Positions 44,910-56,478 of a DNA stretch of 64,000 nucleotides are shown one piece after another. A program made the translations under genes and the position numbers. The DNA is taken from assembly GCF_028368935.1 (NCBI RefSeq), contig NZ_JAQNDK010000005.1, positions 682,001 to 746,000 of the forward strand, in the 5' to 3' direction. The first letter of the stretch is position 1. Every line of letters begins with the position of its first letter. This DNA comes from Sorangium aterium. Its GTDB lineage: Bacteria > Myxococcota_A > Polyangia > Polyangiales > Polyangiaceae. Under the pieces are notes generated by a model, which made no database searches, was not told where the DNA came from, and was given only the letters and a program-made list of their open reading frames with translations.

Positions 44910-45754
44910 GCGATCCGGGCGAGAGGGCGCGCGCGCTCCTGAGGGCGGCCCGAGCGGACGGGCTCGCGCCGTCCGACAAGGCGCGGCTCCGCGCGGCGCT
45001 CGCGGGCAAGCTGGCGGTCGGCGCGCCGCAGGAGCCGTCCGGGGAGGCGCCCACCTCGCCCCCGCCGCCGCTCGCGGGCAGCGGGGCAGGCGGCGGCGTC
45101 CTCGCGGGCAAGGCGGCCGGCGGCGTGCTCTCGGGCAAGGTGATCGCGGCGGGCGCGCTGATCGGCGCCGTCGCCTTCGCCGGCGGCTTCTTCACCGGCA
45201 GGGCGACCGTCGACGCCCCTCCTCCGGCCAGCGCGGCGCCGCCGGCGAGCGCGCCCGCGGTGGCGCCGCCCGCGGCGACGCCGCCCGCTGCGGCTCCGGA
45301 GACCGCGCCGGCGCCGAAGGCGGCGCCCCCGCGCCCGCGCGCCCCTCGCGCGGTCGCGCCGGCACCGCCGCGGCCGCTGGACCTGGGCGCGGAGGACGCC
45401 GCACGAGCGCCCTCGACAGGTGGCGGCGAACGCGAGCCGGCGCGCTCGCGCGGCGGACAGCCGGCGAGGCCGAGCACGCTCGCCGCGGAGATGGCCTTGC
45501 TGCGCGAGGCGCAGGACGCCGTGCGGGACGGCGATCCGTCGGCCGCGCTCGAGCGCCTCGACGACCTCGGCGCCCGGTTTCCAGAGGGCCAGCTCCGCGA
45601 GGAGCGCATGGCCGCGCGCGTGCTCGCCCTCTGCGCCGCGGGGCGGGCGCGGGAGGCGCGCGCGGAGGCCGAGCGGCTCCTCGGCGAAGCAACGGGCTCG
45701 GTGCACGCGGGCCGCGTCCGCGCATCATGCGCGTTCCGAGAAAATCTCGACTGA
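44906..45754 (+). CDS. Membrane protein with TPR-like tail, possible anti-sigma
   Basis: 282 aa. A cytoplasmic helical N-terminus (ERARALLRAARADGLAPSDK), one TM helix (about 68-90, VIAAGALIGAVAFAGGFFTG), a long Pro/Ala-rich periplasmic stretch, and a C-terminal TPR-like region (AEMALLREAQDAVRDGDPSA). An anti-sigma role is inferred only from its topology and its position directly after the ECF sigma gene with ATGA overlap; it has no zinc HxxxCxxC motif. Confidence 0.7.
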   Translation: MSDPGERARALLRAARADGLAPSDKARLRAALAGKLAVGAPQEPSGEAPTSPPPPLAGSGAGGGVLAGKAAGGVLSGKVIAAGALIGAVAFAGGFFTGRATVDAPPPASAAPPASAPAVAPPAATPPAAAPETAPAPKAAPPRPRAPRAVAPAPPRPLDLGAEDAARAPSTGGGEREPARSRGGQPARPSTLAAEMALLREAQDAVRDGDPSAALERLDDLGARFPEGQLREERMAARVLALCAAGRAREARAEAERLLGEATGSVHAGRVRASCAFRENLD

Positions 45755-45817
45755 CAGAGACGGATGTTCCTCGCGCCGGCCATGTACCGATGGACCGCAA
45801 GAGACAGGAGGAACCAC

Positions 45818-46561
45818 ATGAATAGTTCGACTCGCGTCGCGCTCGCGTTGCTCTTCACCGCTGCCTCGCTCGGGAACACCGGCTGTCAGTCGCAGGACCG
45901 GCCCATTGGCGGCGGTGAACCCAGCCCCGACAGCAACGACAGCAACGACTCCAGCGCGGCCGCGCTGCTCATCGCGCGCTGGGAGGGATATATCGAGAAC
46001 TACCAATTCCCCTCGGGAACGGACGTGATCCAGCTCGACATCGACACCGTGGAGGGCACGTCGATTCAGGGGAAGGTGCGCTTCGGCGCGGGGGCCTCGG
46101 TCCCCCCGCCCGTGGATCCGGACGTGGGCTATCCCCCGAGCGCCGACCCGGACCACCGATACGATACCCACGTGCCTTCCGAAGGGTTCGATTTCACCAT
46201 GTTCGGTGCGCAGCTCACCGACCGCCGGCTGCTGTTCTCCATCGACCCCCGGGAGCTCTGGAAGGGATGGTGCGAGCTTCAAGCGTCGTACCCCGTGTCT
46301 CCTGGCTCAGAGACCTACCTCTGCATGCCCAACGAGGGGTGGAGTGGAGGGCCCGACGTCTGCTACCAGGGCGGGCAGCCCGCCGACTGCGGATACCTGG
46401 AGCTGTGTGGAAGCTTCATTTGCGATTGTCGTGAGTCCGGGTGCACCGTCGATGCGCAGAGTGCGGTCGGCTTCGATGTTGCCATCGACGAGCAGGAGGC
46501 GAACGGCAGCATTACGTTCGGGAGCAAGCTCTACAACGTCCGGCTGACGCGCGACCCCTGA
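45818..46561 (+). CDS. Lipoprotein of unknown function
   Basis: 247 aa. AGGAGG lies 6-7 bases before ATG 45818, and the signal ALALLFTAASLGNTGC ends in a plausible lipobox. The N-terminal spacer is rich in Ser/Asn/Asp; the body has about eight Cys residues near the C-terminus (CDCRESGC). No family recognised. Confidence 0.72.
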   Translation: MNSSTRVALALLFTAASLGNTGCQSQDRPIGGGEPSPDSNDSNDSSAAALLIARWEGYIENYQFPSGTDVIQLDIDTVEGTSIQGKVRFGAGASVPPPVDPDVGYPPSADPDHRYDTHVPSEGFDFTMFGAQLTDRRLLFSIDPRELWKGWCELQASYPVSPGSETYLCMPNEGWSGGPDVCYQGGQPADCGYLELCGSFICDCRESGCTVDAQSAVGFDVAIDEQEANGSITFGSKLYNVRLTRDP

Positions 46562-46585
46562 CGGCGAGCAGCTCAGGGACCGGTC

Positions 46586-46627
46586 CCCTCGACGACGCCG
46601 TCATGGTGTGCCGCGCCGCCTGGCACA
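46586..46627 (+). promoter_or_regulatory. Conserved 42-base block upstream of Kunitz gene 2
   Basis: Matches 41967-42008 at 39 of 42 positions and lies 88 bases before the ATG at 46716 (89 in the other copy). The inverted repeat TGTGCC-N9-GGCACA (46607-46627) is kept. The conservation of sequence and distance suggests a regulatory element that was duplicated together with the gene. Confidence 0.55.
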
Positions 46628-46715
46628 TCGAGGCCCAGCGCTCGCGCGATCTGGGCTGCGATCGGCCGGCGCCTCGGCCGGACGCCCAGGGCATGCCCGT
46701 TGCAACTCGCCCGGC

Positions 46716-47546
46716 ATGCCTCGGCGCTTATCCCTGGGTCTTGGCTTGCTTACATCCCTTCTGCTCGCCGCAGGCTGCTCCGGGAAGGTGGACCGCGCAG
46801 GCTCGGGCGGCGGGGACCCGGGCGGCGGCGGTTCGTCTGCGGAGACCGGCGGCGGCGGCGCTGGCGGCGACGGGCAATTGCCCGTCCGGTGCCTGCTGCC
46901 GGCGGATCCTGGCCGGTGTGACGCGGCGTTCCCGAAATACTGGTACGACCCGGCCGCCGGCGCGTGCAGGGAGTTCACCTACGGCGGCTGTGAGGGCAAC
47001 GAGAACCGCTTCGATTCCCTCGACGCGTGCGAGGAAGCCTGTCGGGGCGAGCTTCCCGACATAGGCGTCTGCAACGCGCCGAGCGATTGCGTCCTGGTGT
47101 CGCGGGGCTGCTGCGGCGCCTGTGACACGGCCAGTGCCGAGAACTTCAGAGCCATCAACCGCGCCGGGACGAAGCTCGACGAGATCATCAACGGGTGCGG
47201 GGGCGTCGCGTGCGGGGCGTGCCCGGAGGTCACCGAGGCGGAGCGCACGACCCAGTACTTCACCGCCACGTGCGAGGCGGGGCGCTGCGTCGTCCTCGAC
47301 GTGCGCGAGTCGCCGCTGACGGAGTGCACGGTCGACTTGGACTGCGCCCTGCGGGACGGCCTCGGCTGCTGCGAGGGGTGCGACGGGACAGGCATCGTCG
47401 CCCTCAGCCAGAGCGCGGAGCTCGATGCCCTTGTCTGCCCCGCCGGCATGGGCGCGTGCCCCCCGTGCGCGCCCGTGTTCCCGGACGGGATGACGGCGGT
47501 CTGCTCGTCGGGCAGGTGTCAGCCGCAGATGCCCGCGACACCTTGA
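46716..47546 (+). CDS. Lipoprotein with Kunitz/BPTI domain (copy 2)
   Basis: 276 aa. Paralogue of 42098-43030: near-identical signal (LSLGLGLLTSLLLAAGC), a shorter Gly-rich spacer, and a full Kunitz domain with C59, C68, C84, C92, C105 and C109 at the exact BPTI spacing and YGGC. P1 is again Asp (D69). The downstream Cys-rich tandem region and the C-terminal CSSGRCQPQMPATP end are shared. The pair flanks the ECF sigma operon and the 45818 lipoprotein. Possible roles are protease inhibition, adhesion or a structural disulfide module. Confidence 0.85.
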   Translation: MPRRLSLGLGLLTSLLLAAGCSGKVDRAGSGGGDPGGGGSSAETGGGGAGGDGQLPVRCLLPADPGRCDAAFPKYWYDPAAGACREFTYGGCEGNENRFDSLDACEEACRGELPDIGVCNAPSDCVLVSRGCCGACDTASAENFRAINRAGTKLDEIINGCGGVACGACPEVTEAERTTQYFTATCEAGRCVVLDVRESPLTECTVDLDCALRDGLGCCEGCDGTGIVALSQSAELDALVCPAGMGACPPCAPVFPDGMTAVCSSGRCQPQMPATP

Positions 47547-47849
47547 ACGACCAGGAACGACCAGCGCTCCCGGCGTGCGCGGTCAGGCGCTGTCTCCTGA
47601 ATCGTAGATAAGGCACTTTCCTGTGCCCACCTGGACGCCTTTCGAGGCTCGGCGCGTCAATGGCCGCGCTGCGCCGATTCCGGTGAACAGCTCTGGCGCA
47701 CTGGACGGGAAGGACGGAAACTGAAGAAACTGAAGCGGACCGCTCCACCGCCACCTCGCATTGACGCTGGGCGCGTGGCCCCGATAGCCTTTCCCATGGA
47801 GCGCTCGTAGATTCATCTTTCTTCGACCTCATTCACGAAGGAGCTGCCC
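47547..47849. other. Intergenic region upstream of DUF1592 gene
   Basis: 303 bases with no protein-like frame and no evident repeat. It presumably holds the promoter of the DUF1592/DUF1552 operon. Confidence 0.5.
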
Positions 47850-49571
47850 GTGAATCGAAGCACCCCGAGGATGCTGCTCGCGGCCATCGCGCTCTTCAGC
47901 GCTGCCGCGTGCTCGGGAACGTCGGGAGACGGCGGATCGGATCCGGGCGACGGTCCCGGCACCAGCACCGGCACCGGTCCTGGCCCAGGTCCCGGCACCG
48001 ACCCCGGCGCCCAGTGCGAGCCCGGCGTCACCGCGCCAGGTCCGACCCCGCGCCTGACGCGGCTCACGCACGCGCAGTACGACAACAGCATCCGGGACCT
48101 CTTCGGCAAGGACATGAAGGCCTCGGCGGCGTTCCTCGCGGACCCGGCGTTCGAGGGGTTCAACAACAACGCCAAGGGGCTCCTCGTCTCCGACCGCCTC
48201 GCCCGCGACTACCGCCGCGCCGCGGAGACCATCGCGGCCGACGCCGTCGTCGACCAGGCCGTGCTCGGCAAGATCCTGCCGTGCGCGCCGGAGGGCGACG
48301 GCGCGGCCTGCGCCCGGCAGTTCATCCGGGAGCTCGGCAAGCGCGTCTACAGGAGGCCGCTCTCGGCGGAGCAGGAGGAGGCGTACGTGGCCGCATATGC
48401 CCGCGGCAATGGCCTCTTCGACGCGGGCACGCCGTTCGAGCAGGGCGTGCGCCACGTCATCGAGGCGATGCTCCAGTCGCCGCACTTCCTCTACCGCATC
48501 GAGCTCAGCGAGGAGCTCGACGGCGCGGGGATCATCCCGCTCGACGCCTACGAGGTCGCGACGAGGCTCTCGTACCTGCTCTGGAACAGCCTGCCCGACG
48601 ACGCGCTCCTCGAAGCGGCGGAGGGCGGCGCGCTGGGCACGCCCGAGGGCATCGAGGCCGAGGCGCGGCGCATGCTCGACGACCCCAAGGCCACGAGCGC
48701 CCTGGACGACTTCCACGCCCAGTGGCTCCACATGAGCCGCTATGCGGATCTCTCGAAGGATCCGGCGCTCTACGAGGACTTCGACGCCAGCGTGTCCTCG
48801 GCCATGGTGGGCGAGACGAAGCAGTTCATCCGGCACGTCGTCCTCGAGATGGAAGGCGACTTCAGGACGCTGATGACGGCGCCCGTCGGCTTCGTGAACG
48901 ACAAGCTCGCCCCGATCTACGGCGTCGAGGGGTCGTTCACGAGCGAGCTCGTGGAGACGCCGCTCGACCCGGCGGAGCGGGCGGGGCTCCTCACGCAGGC
49001 CGGCTTCCTGAGCTCGCACGCGTTCTTCAACAAGAGCTCGCCGATCCACCGCGGCGTGTTCATCCAGCGCCAGATCCTCTGCACCGACCTCCCGGACCCG
49101 CCGGCGAACATCAACACGACGCTGCCGCCCATCCAGGGCGAGATCAAGACGACGCGCGACCAGGTGGAGGTGCACACGTCGCCGGACGCGTGCAACAAGT
49201 GCCATGGCGTGATCAACCCCCCGGGCTTCGCGCTGGAGCACTTCGACGCTGTCGGGCGCTACCGGGCCGACGAGGACGGCGAGACGATCGACGCGACAGG
49301 CACGATAGCCGTCGGGGACGGTGAGATCAGCTTCGACGGCGCCGTGGACCTCGCGACGCAGCTCGCGGAGAGCCCCGTGGCGCAGCGGTGTTATCTGACG
49401 AACTGGTACCGCTACGGCAATGCGCGCCAGCTCTCGCGCGAGGACGCGTGCACGATCGCCGATCTCGACGCGAAGCTCGGCGCGTCCGGGTACAACATCA
49501 AGGAGCTGCTGGTCGCGCTCACGCAGACGAAGACGTTCAGGTACCGGGCCGTGGAAGAGGTGGACCAATGA
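47850..49571 (+). CDS. DUF1587/1595/1592/1588/1585 heme-binding lipoprotein
   Basis: 573 aa. Lipobox AAAC and a Gly/Pro/Thr spacer, then the domain series of planctomycete-type proteins: RLTRLTHAQYDNSIRDLFG (DUF1587-like), RVYRRPLSAEQEEAYVAAYA (DUF1595-like), RLSYLLWNSLPDDALLEAA (DUF1592), AGFLSSHAFFNKSSPIHRG with ACNKCHGVINPPG (DUF1588, one CxxCH heme site), and GYNIKELLVALTQTKTFRYR (DUF1585). GAAGGAG lies 6 bases before GTG 47850. Its stop overlaps the DUF1552 gene (ATGA). It is probably an envelope redox protein; the substrate is unknown. Confidence 0.9.
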   Translation: MNRSTPRMLLAAIALFSAAACSGTSGDGGSDPGDGPGTSTGTGPGPGPGTDPGAQCEPGVTAPGPTPRLTRLTHAQYDNSIRDLFGKDMKASAAFLADPAFEGFNNNAKGLLVSDRLARDYRRAAETIAADAVVDQAVLGKILPCAPEGDGAACARQFIRELGKRVYRRPLSAEQEEAYVAAYARGNGLFDAGTPFEQGVRHVIEAMLQSPHFLYRIELSEELDGAGIIPLDAYEVATRLSYLLWNSLPDDALLEAAEGGALGTPEGIEAEARRMLDDPKATSALDDFHAQWLHMSRYADLSKDPALYEDFDASVSSAMVGETKQFIRHVVLEMEGDFRTLMTAPVGFVNDKLAPIYGVEGSFTSELVETPLDPAERAGLLTQAGFLSSHAFFNKSSPIHRGVFIQRQILCTDLPDPPANINTTLPPIQGEIKTTRDQVEVHTSPDACNKCHGVINPPGFALEHFDAVGRYRADEDGETIDATGTIAVGDGEISFDGAVDLATQLAESPVAQRCYLTNWYRYGNARQLSREDACTIADLDAKLGASGYNIKELLVALTQTKTFRYRAVEEVDQ

Positions 49572-50977
49572 ATCGCAGAACGTTCTTGCGGGGCGCGTGC
49601 GGGGTGATGCTCGGCCTCCCGCTCCTCGAGTCGCTGCGCCCGCGCGACGCCAAGGCCGATCCGGCGAGCGCGCCGCGCCGGTTCATCGCCTTCTTCATGT
49701 GCAACGGCGTGAACATGGCGAAGTTCTTCCCGAGCACGCAGTACGGCGCGCTGACGGCCGCGTCGTTCGGGGCGACGCGCGCGATAGCGCCCCTCGCCGC
49801 GTACCGGGACAAGCTCTTGATCCCGCGGGGCATCCACATGGCGCCGCGCGGCTACGGCTTCGACCCGAGCGCGGGCGACGATCACGCGAAGGGGATGGGC
49901 TGCAAGCTCACGGCGCAGCCGCTCGTCCAGGGCAGCCAGTACGCGGCGGGGATCTCGCTCGACCAGTTCATCGCGAACAAGCTCAACCCGCCGGGCACGC
50001 CCGCGCTGACGCTGATGGTCGGGTCGAAGACGCCGAACGTGCGCGGGCACATCTCGTACACCGCCAGCGAGGCGCCGGTCAGCGGCGAGAACAACCCGTG
50101 GCTCGCGTACCGGGACCTGGTCGGCGGGACGGACCTCGAAGAGGAGGCGCTCGTGCGGCTCACGAAGCGCCGCGAGAGCGTGCTCGACCTGGTCTCGGTC
50201 GAGTACGAGGCCCTCCTCAAGAAGAAGCTCAGCAAGGCCGATCGCGACAAGCTCGAGATGCACTTCCAGACGGTGCGCGACCTCGAGGTGGGGATGGGCG
50301 GCACGGGCATCATCCCGCGCGAGCTCTCGCCGGAGCGAGCGGCGGAGATCGAGGCGATCGACCCGGACACGGTGGCGTTCGACGCGGAGTTCAAGAAGGT
50401 CGGTCGGATGCAGATGGACATCCTCGCGCTGGCGATCGCGACCGGTGCGACGCGGGCGGCGACGCTGCAATGGGGCTCGGGCGCGGCGGGGCCCATCTTC
50501 AAGTGGGATGGGATGGCCCACGAGTACAACCACCACAAGCTCTCCCACGGAAACACGAGGGATGACGACACCGGGAGCGCCGTGGACGGTTACGAGGAGA
50601 TGCTCTTCAACATCGATCGCTGGTACGTGGGCGAGTATGTCTATCTGCTCGACCGGCTCGCGGGCTACGAGGAGGGTGGGGCCACGGTGCTCGACAACAG
50701 CGCCGTCGTGTTCATGAACGAGCTCTCCGACGGCAAGCGCCACGATTTCCGCGACCTGCCGTACATCATCGCGGGGAGCTGCGGTGGCTACTTCAAGACG
50801 GGGCAGTACATCAAGGTGACGCGGCAGTCGAGCACGGTGCAGGACAAGGACGCGCCCCACAACAAGCTGCTCACGACGTTCGCGAACGCGGTCGGCTGCA
50901 CCGAGGAGGGCGGGGGGCCGATCGCGAACTTCGGCTCCTTCGGCGAGCCCGGCGAGTTCGGCGAGCTCAAGGCCTGA
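49568..50977 (+). CDS. DUF1552-family Tat-exported protein
   Basis: 469 aa. The N-terminus MNRRTFLRGACG is a Tat signal (RRTFLR). The remainder is the DUF1552 domain (MCNGVNMAKFFPS, GDDHAKGMGCKL, IATGATRAATLQWGSGAAGP, NELSDGKRHDFRDLPYIIAG). ATG 49568 overlaps the stop of the DUF1592 gene. DUF1592/DUF1552 pairs recur in myxobacteria and planctomycetes and probably act together at the cell surface; the activity is not established. Confidence 0.92.
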   Translation: MNRRTFLRGACGVMLGLPLLESLRPRDAKADPASAPRRFIAFFMCNGVNMAKFFPSTQYGALTAASFGATRAIAPLAAYRDKLLIPRGIHMAPRGYGFDPSAGDDHAKGMGCKLTAQPLVQGSQYAAGISLDQFIANKLNPPGTPALTLMVGSKTPNVRGHISYTASEAPVSGENNPWLAYRDLVGGTDLEEEALVRLTKRRESVLDLVSVEYEALLKKKLSKADRDKLEMHFQTVRDLEVGMGGTGIIPRELSPERAAEIEAIDPDTVAFDAEFKKVGRMQMDILALAIATGATRAATLQWGSGAAGPIFKWDGMAHEYNHHKLSHGNTRDDDTGSAVDGYEEMLFNIDRWYVGEYVYLLDRLAGYEEGGATVLDNSAVVFMNELSDGKRHDFRDLPYIIAGSCGGYFKTGQYIKVTRQSSTVQDKDAPHNKLLTTFANAVGCTEEGGGPIANFGSFGEPGEFGELKA

Positions 50978-50982
50978 TCCGG

Positions 50983-51085
50983 CGAGAGATTTCAACGCAA
51001 AGGCGCAAAGTCGCAAAAAAGAACAGATTCTGTGCATTTTTGCGACTTTGCGCCCTTGGCGTCTTTGCGTCGAAATTTCTCCTCG
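50983..51085. repeat. ACGCAAAG-type palindrome, probable bidirectional terminator
   Basis: Arms at about 50983-51019 and 51037-51085 pair; the innermost 17 bases (GCGCAAAGTCGCAAAAA) match perfectly, and the right arm carries one extra repeat unit. The units are variants of (A/G)CGCAAAG. It lies between the stops of the convergent DUF1552 and metH genes. This kind of repeat is scattered through many bacterial genomes, and the position suits transcription termination in both directions. Confidence 0.7.
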
Positions 51086-51116
51086 TTCGCGAGACAGATC
51101 CCTGGCGAGATTTTTA

Positions 51117-53752
<2,636 letters not shown>

Positions 53753-53756
<4 letters not shown>

Positions 53757-54958
53757 GTAAACGCCGGGCTGCTGCGTGAACGGCTGCGAGCCGGACAAGC
53801 GCAGGGGGATCGGCGGGCCGGACGAGGGCGCGCCGCCGGGCGGGGCCTCGTCGGGGGTCTTCGGGGCGAGGGCGCGCGCGGGGGCTTGCCGGCGAGCGCC
53901 TTGGCGATGGCCGCGATGTGCTCGGGCGTGTTGCCGCAGCAGCCGCCGGCGATGTTGAGGAGGCCTGCGTCCGCGAAGCCGCCGATGTGGCGCGCCATGT
54001 CCGGCGGCTCCAGATCGAAGCCCGTGGGCGAGAGCGGGTTGGGCAGGCCGGCGTTCGGGTAGCAGGAGATCGCGGCGCTGGACTTCTCCGAGAGGTCGGA
54101 CAGGAACGGATACATCAGGTCCGGGCCGAGCGAGCAGTTCAGCCCGATGGCGAGCGGGTTCACATGCTTCACCGCGTTCCAGAACGCCTCGACCGTCTGC
54201 GCGGAGATCATCGTCTCTCCGCCGCGCCCGACCGCGGCCGAGATCATCACCGGCAGGGTCTTGCCGTCCTTGTCGAACACCTCTCGAACGGCGACGAGCG
54301 CGGCCTTCGCGTTGAGCGAGTCGAAGATGGTCTCGACAAGCAGCACGTCGGAGCCGCCGGCGATCAAGGCGCGGATCTGGTGGACGTACGCTTGCTTCAC
54401 CTGATCGAACGTCACGACGCGGAAGCCGGGGTCGTCGGCGTCCGGGGAGTTGGACAGCGAGACGGTGAGCGGGCCGATGGCGCCCGCGACGAACCGCTGC
54501 CGCCCGTCGGCGTTCGCCACGCGATCGGCCCACTCGCGGCACTGCCGCGCGGACTGCTCGTTGATCTCCCAGGCGAGGTCGTTGAGGAACGGGTCGTCGA
54601 TGATCCCTTGATAGAAGGCTGCATCCTTCCGCCCGCCGTGCTCCCGCGGGTCGTCCACGAAGAACTCGCTCTGGGTGATGCTTGTCGCGCCGAAGGTGTT
54701 CGTCTCGATGATGTCCGCGCCGGCCTCGAGGAACCGCCGGTGGATGTCGCAGATCATCTCCGGCTGCGTGAGCGAGAACAGATCGCCGTTGTTCAGCAGG
54801 TCTTTCTTCGAACCCGCGAATCGCTCTCCCCGGATGTCCGCTTCCTTCATCCCGTAGGTGCGGATGGTCGTCCCCATCGCGCCGTCGATGATGACGATGC
54901 GGCTCTGGAGGAGCTTCTGGAGTGGATGGAGGGGAGGCGTGGGGTTGTTGGACGGCAT
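53753..54958 (-). CDS. metH: Methionine synthase MetH, N-terminal homocysteine-binding part
   Basis: 401 aa. Homocysteine S-methyltransferase barrel: [32 protein letters not shown], zinc Cys in IGLNCSLGP and [11 protein letters not shown]. After the CCGN motif the frame turns into Arg/Pro-rich shadow sequence ([12 protein letters not shown]) and stops at 53753. The authentic continuation is in the frame of the C-terminal part; the shift falls around 53880-53884, a run of five Cs on this strand. ATG 54958 lies 2 bases after the stop of the ArsR-methyltransferase gene, so they form an operon. Confidence 0.85.
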
Positions 54959-54960
54959 GA

Positions 54961-55914
54961 TCAGCCTCGCTTGGCGCTCTTGGAGGGACAGGGGGTCGGC
55001 TTGTCGGCGATGGCGAGCACGACCTGGAAATGGGGCTTCTTCGTCTCGCGGCAGGCGACTTCGGACGCGACGACATCGAGCTTCACGCGGGTGAGCATGG
55101 CGCGGATGTCGGCGGGCGAGAAGCCGGGGTGGCGCTCGCCGTAGGGCACGGTGATCTCCCGCTGCTGGTGCGCGTCGAGCGACAGGACGACCACCCTGCC
55201 GCCCGGGCGGAGCACGCGGGCGCACTCTTCCAGCGCCCGCGGCGGGTCCTCGGCATAGGTCAGCGTGTGAAACACGAGGACCGAGTCGAAGGAGGCGTCT
55301 CCGAACGGCAGAGCGTGGACATCCGCGACCTGGACGTGGACGTGGGGCTGGGTCGAGAACCGCTCTCTCGCGGCCTCGATCATCCGGCTGCTCGAGTCGA
55401 CGCAGGTGAGCGAGCGGCAGTAAGGCGCGAGCGCGCTGGCCGCCGCGCCGTCGCCCGATCCGACGTCGAGGACGTCGCCGAGGCGGAGCAACGCGGCGAT
55501 GCCGACCGCGAGCGACTGCCACGTCCGGCCCGGGGAGTAGTGCCGCTCCATCTCGCCGGCGAAGGACTCGGGGAGGCCGCCGCGCCGCTCGGCGTCGAGC
55601 TCCAGGAGGCGCCGCTGGTCGCCTTCCAGCGTCGGGTCGGGCGACTTCGTGGCCTCATCGAGGAGGGCCTTCGCGGTCCCGGGCAGGGTATCGAGCGCGA
55701 GCGCATAGAACGACTGCGGGCCCTGGCGCCGATCCCGGACGAACCCCGCCTCGCGGAGCCGCCCGAGGTGCGTCGAGACGCGCGACTGCGCGATGCCCGT
55801 CACGCGAACCAGATCCGTCACCCGCAGCTCGCGCTCGCGGAGGAGCACGCAGAGCCGTATCCGGCTCTCGTCCCCGAGGAGGTTCAGCGTCTCGATGTAT
55901 TCGGAAAGACTCAT
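54961..55914 (-). CDS. ArsR-family regulator fused to SAM-dependent methyltransferase
   Basis: 317 aa. The N-terminal ArsR winged helix-turn-helix ([20 protein letters not shown], then [19 protein letters not shown]) is joined to a class I methyltransferase ([15 protein letters not shown] at about 148-162, then [18 protein letters not shown] and [13 protein letters not shown]). The metal-binding Cys residues of classical ArsR are not evident. Two bases separate it from metH, so it probably senses the SAM/SAH state and controls methionine synthesis, as ArsR-type SahR does in other bacteria (inference). Similar fused proteins are found beside metH in several bacteria. Confidence 0.88.
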   Translation of the reverse strand: MSLSEYIETLNLLGDESRIRLCVLLRERELRVTDLVRVTGIAQSRVSTHLGRLREAGFVRDRRQGPQSFYALALDTLPGTAKALLDEATKSPDPTLEGDQRRLLELDAERRGGLPESFAGEMERHYSPGRTWQSLAVGIAALLRLGDVLDVGSGDGAAASALAPYCRSLTCVDSSSRMIEAARERFSTQPHVHVQVADVHALPFGDASFDSVLVFHTLTYAEDPPRALEECARVLRPGGRVVVLSLDAHQQREITVPYGERHPGFSPADIRAMLTRVKLDVVASEVACRETKKPHFQVVLAIADKPTPCPSKSAKRG

Positions 55915-55916
55915 GT

Positions 55917-55940
55917 ATTCATGTATCTAGATGTGCGAAT
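55917..55940. promoter_or_regulatory. Candidate ArsR operator
   Basis: A 24-base imperfect palindrome just upstream of the ArsR-methyltransferase ATG: outer ATTC/GAAT and inner ATCTAGAT match (16 of 24 positions). Position and symmetry suit autoregulation, but the match is moderate. Confidence 0.4.
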
Positions 55941-56478
55941 GTCATAGAGGCGCCGGCTGCCGGAGTCAAGCGCGCCGGTGCCCGAGGAGCGCCGAGCGCT
56001 GGCCGCCGAGCTGAGCCCGGAACACTGGCCGGGCTTCGGACCGCCGCTGTTCAGAACGATCCGCCGACCGCGAAAATTGTCTTGTATAGCGTCATGTAAT
56101 CCGTTATAGCGGACACATGTCTTCTTTCCTCGTGGCCACGCGGGCGTTCGGTGTTCACTCGGGGGCCCCTGGCGGGTGCTGTCGAGCGAGCGCTCGTCGC
56201 TCTTGCTGTAGTTAGCCGCATGGGCCGCGGCGCGAGCTGCGGTGAGGAGAACAGCGAGGCAGCGCACCCGCGTCCACGGGGCGCGCCGCGCTGCCGTTCG
56301 TCGTGACGGCCGAGCCACGCGGCTCATCACCGTCCGAGTTGCCCTTCTCGTGGCGCGCCCGGCTGACTTTTGGCCAGTGCGTGAGCCGAGGCGTCCCTTC
56401 GGGAGGACGGCGGAACCTCGCTGTCGACGACGTTCGACTCCGGCATGCGGCGCTTCCAGCACTCTCAAGGAGACAGGT
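55941..56478. other. Divergent intergenic region
   Basis: About 540 bases between the ArsR-methyltransferase and the sulfatase. It contains an AT-richer patch (about 56075-56135) and a hairpin GCCCGG-N8-CCGGGC (56015-56034) with no T-run. I see no cobalamin, SAM or SAH riboswitch pattern. The open frames look like shadows. Confidence 0.5.

Noticed and set aside
56011-56040. Rho-independent terminator or riboswitch before the ArsR-methyltransferase gene
   Set aside because: There is a GC hairpin, but no T-run and no SAM, SAH or cobalamin riboswitch core that I can see.
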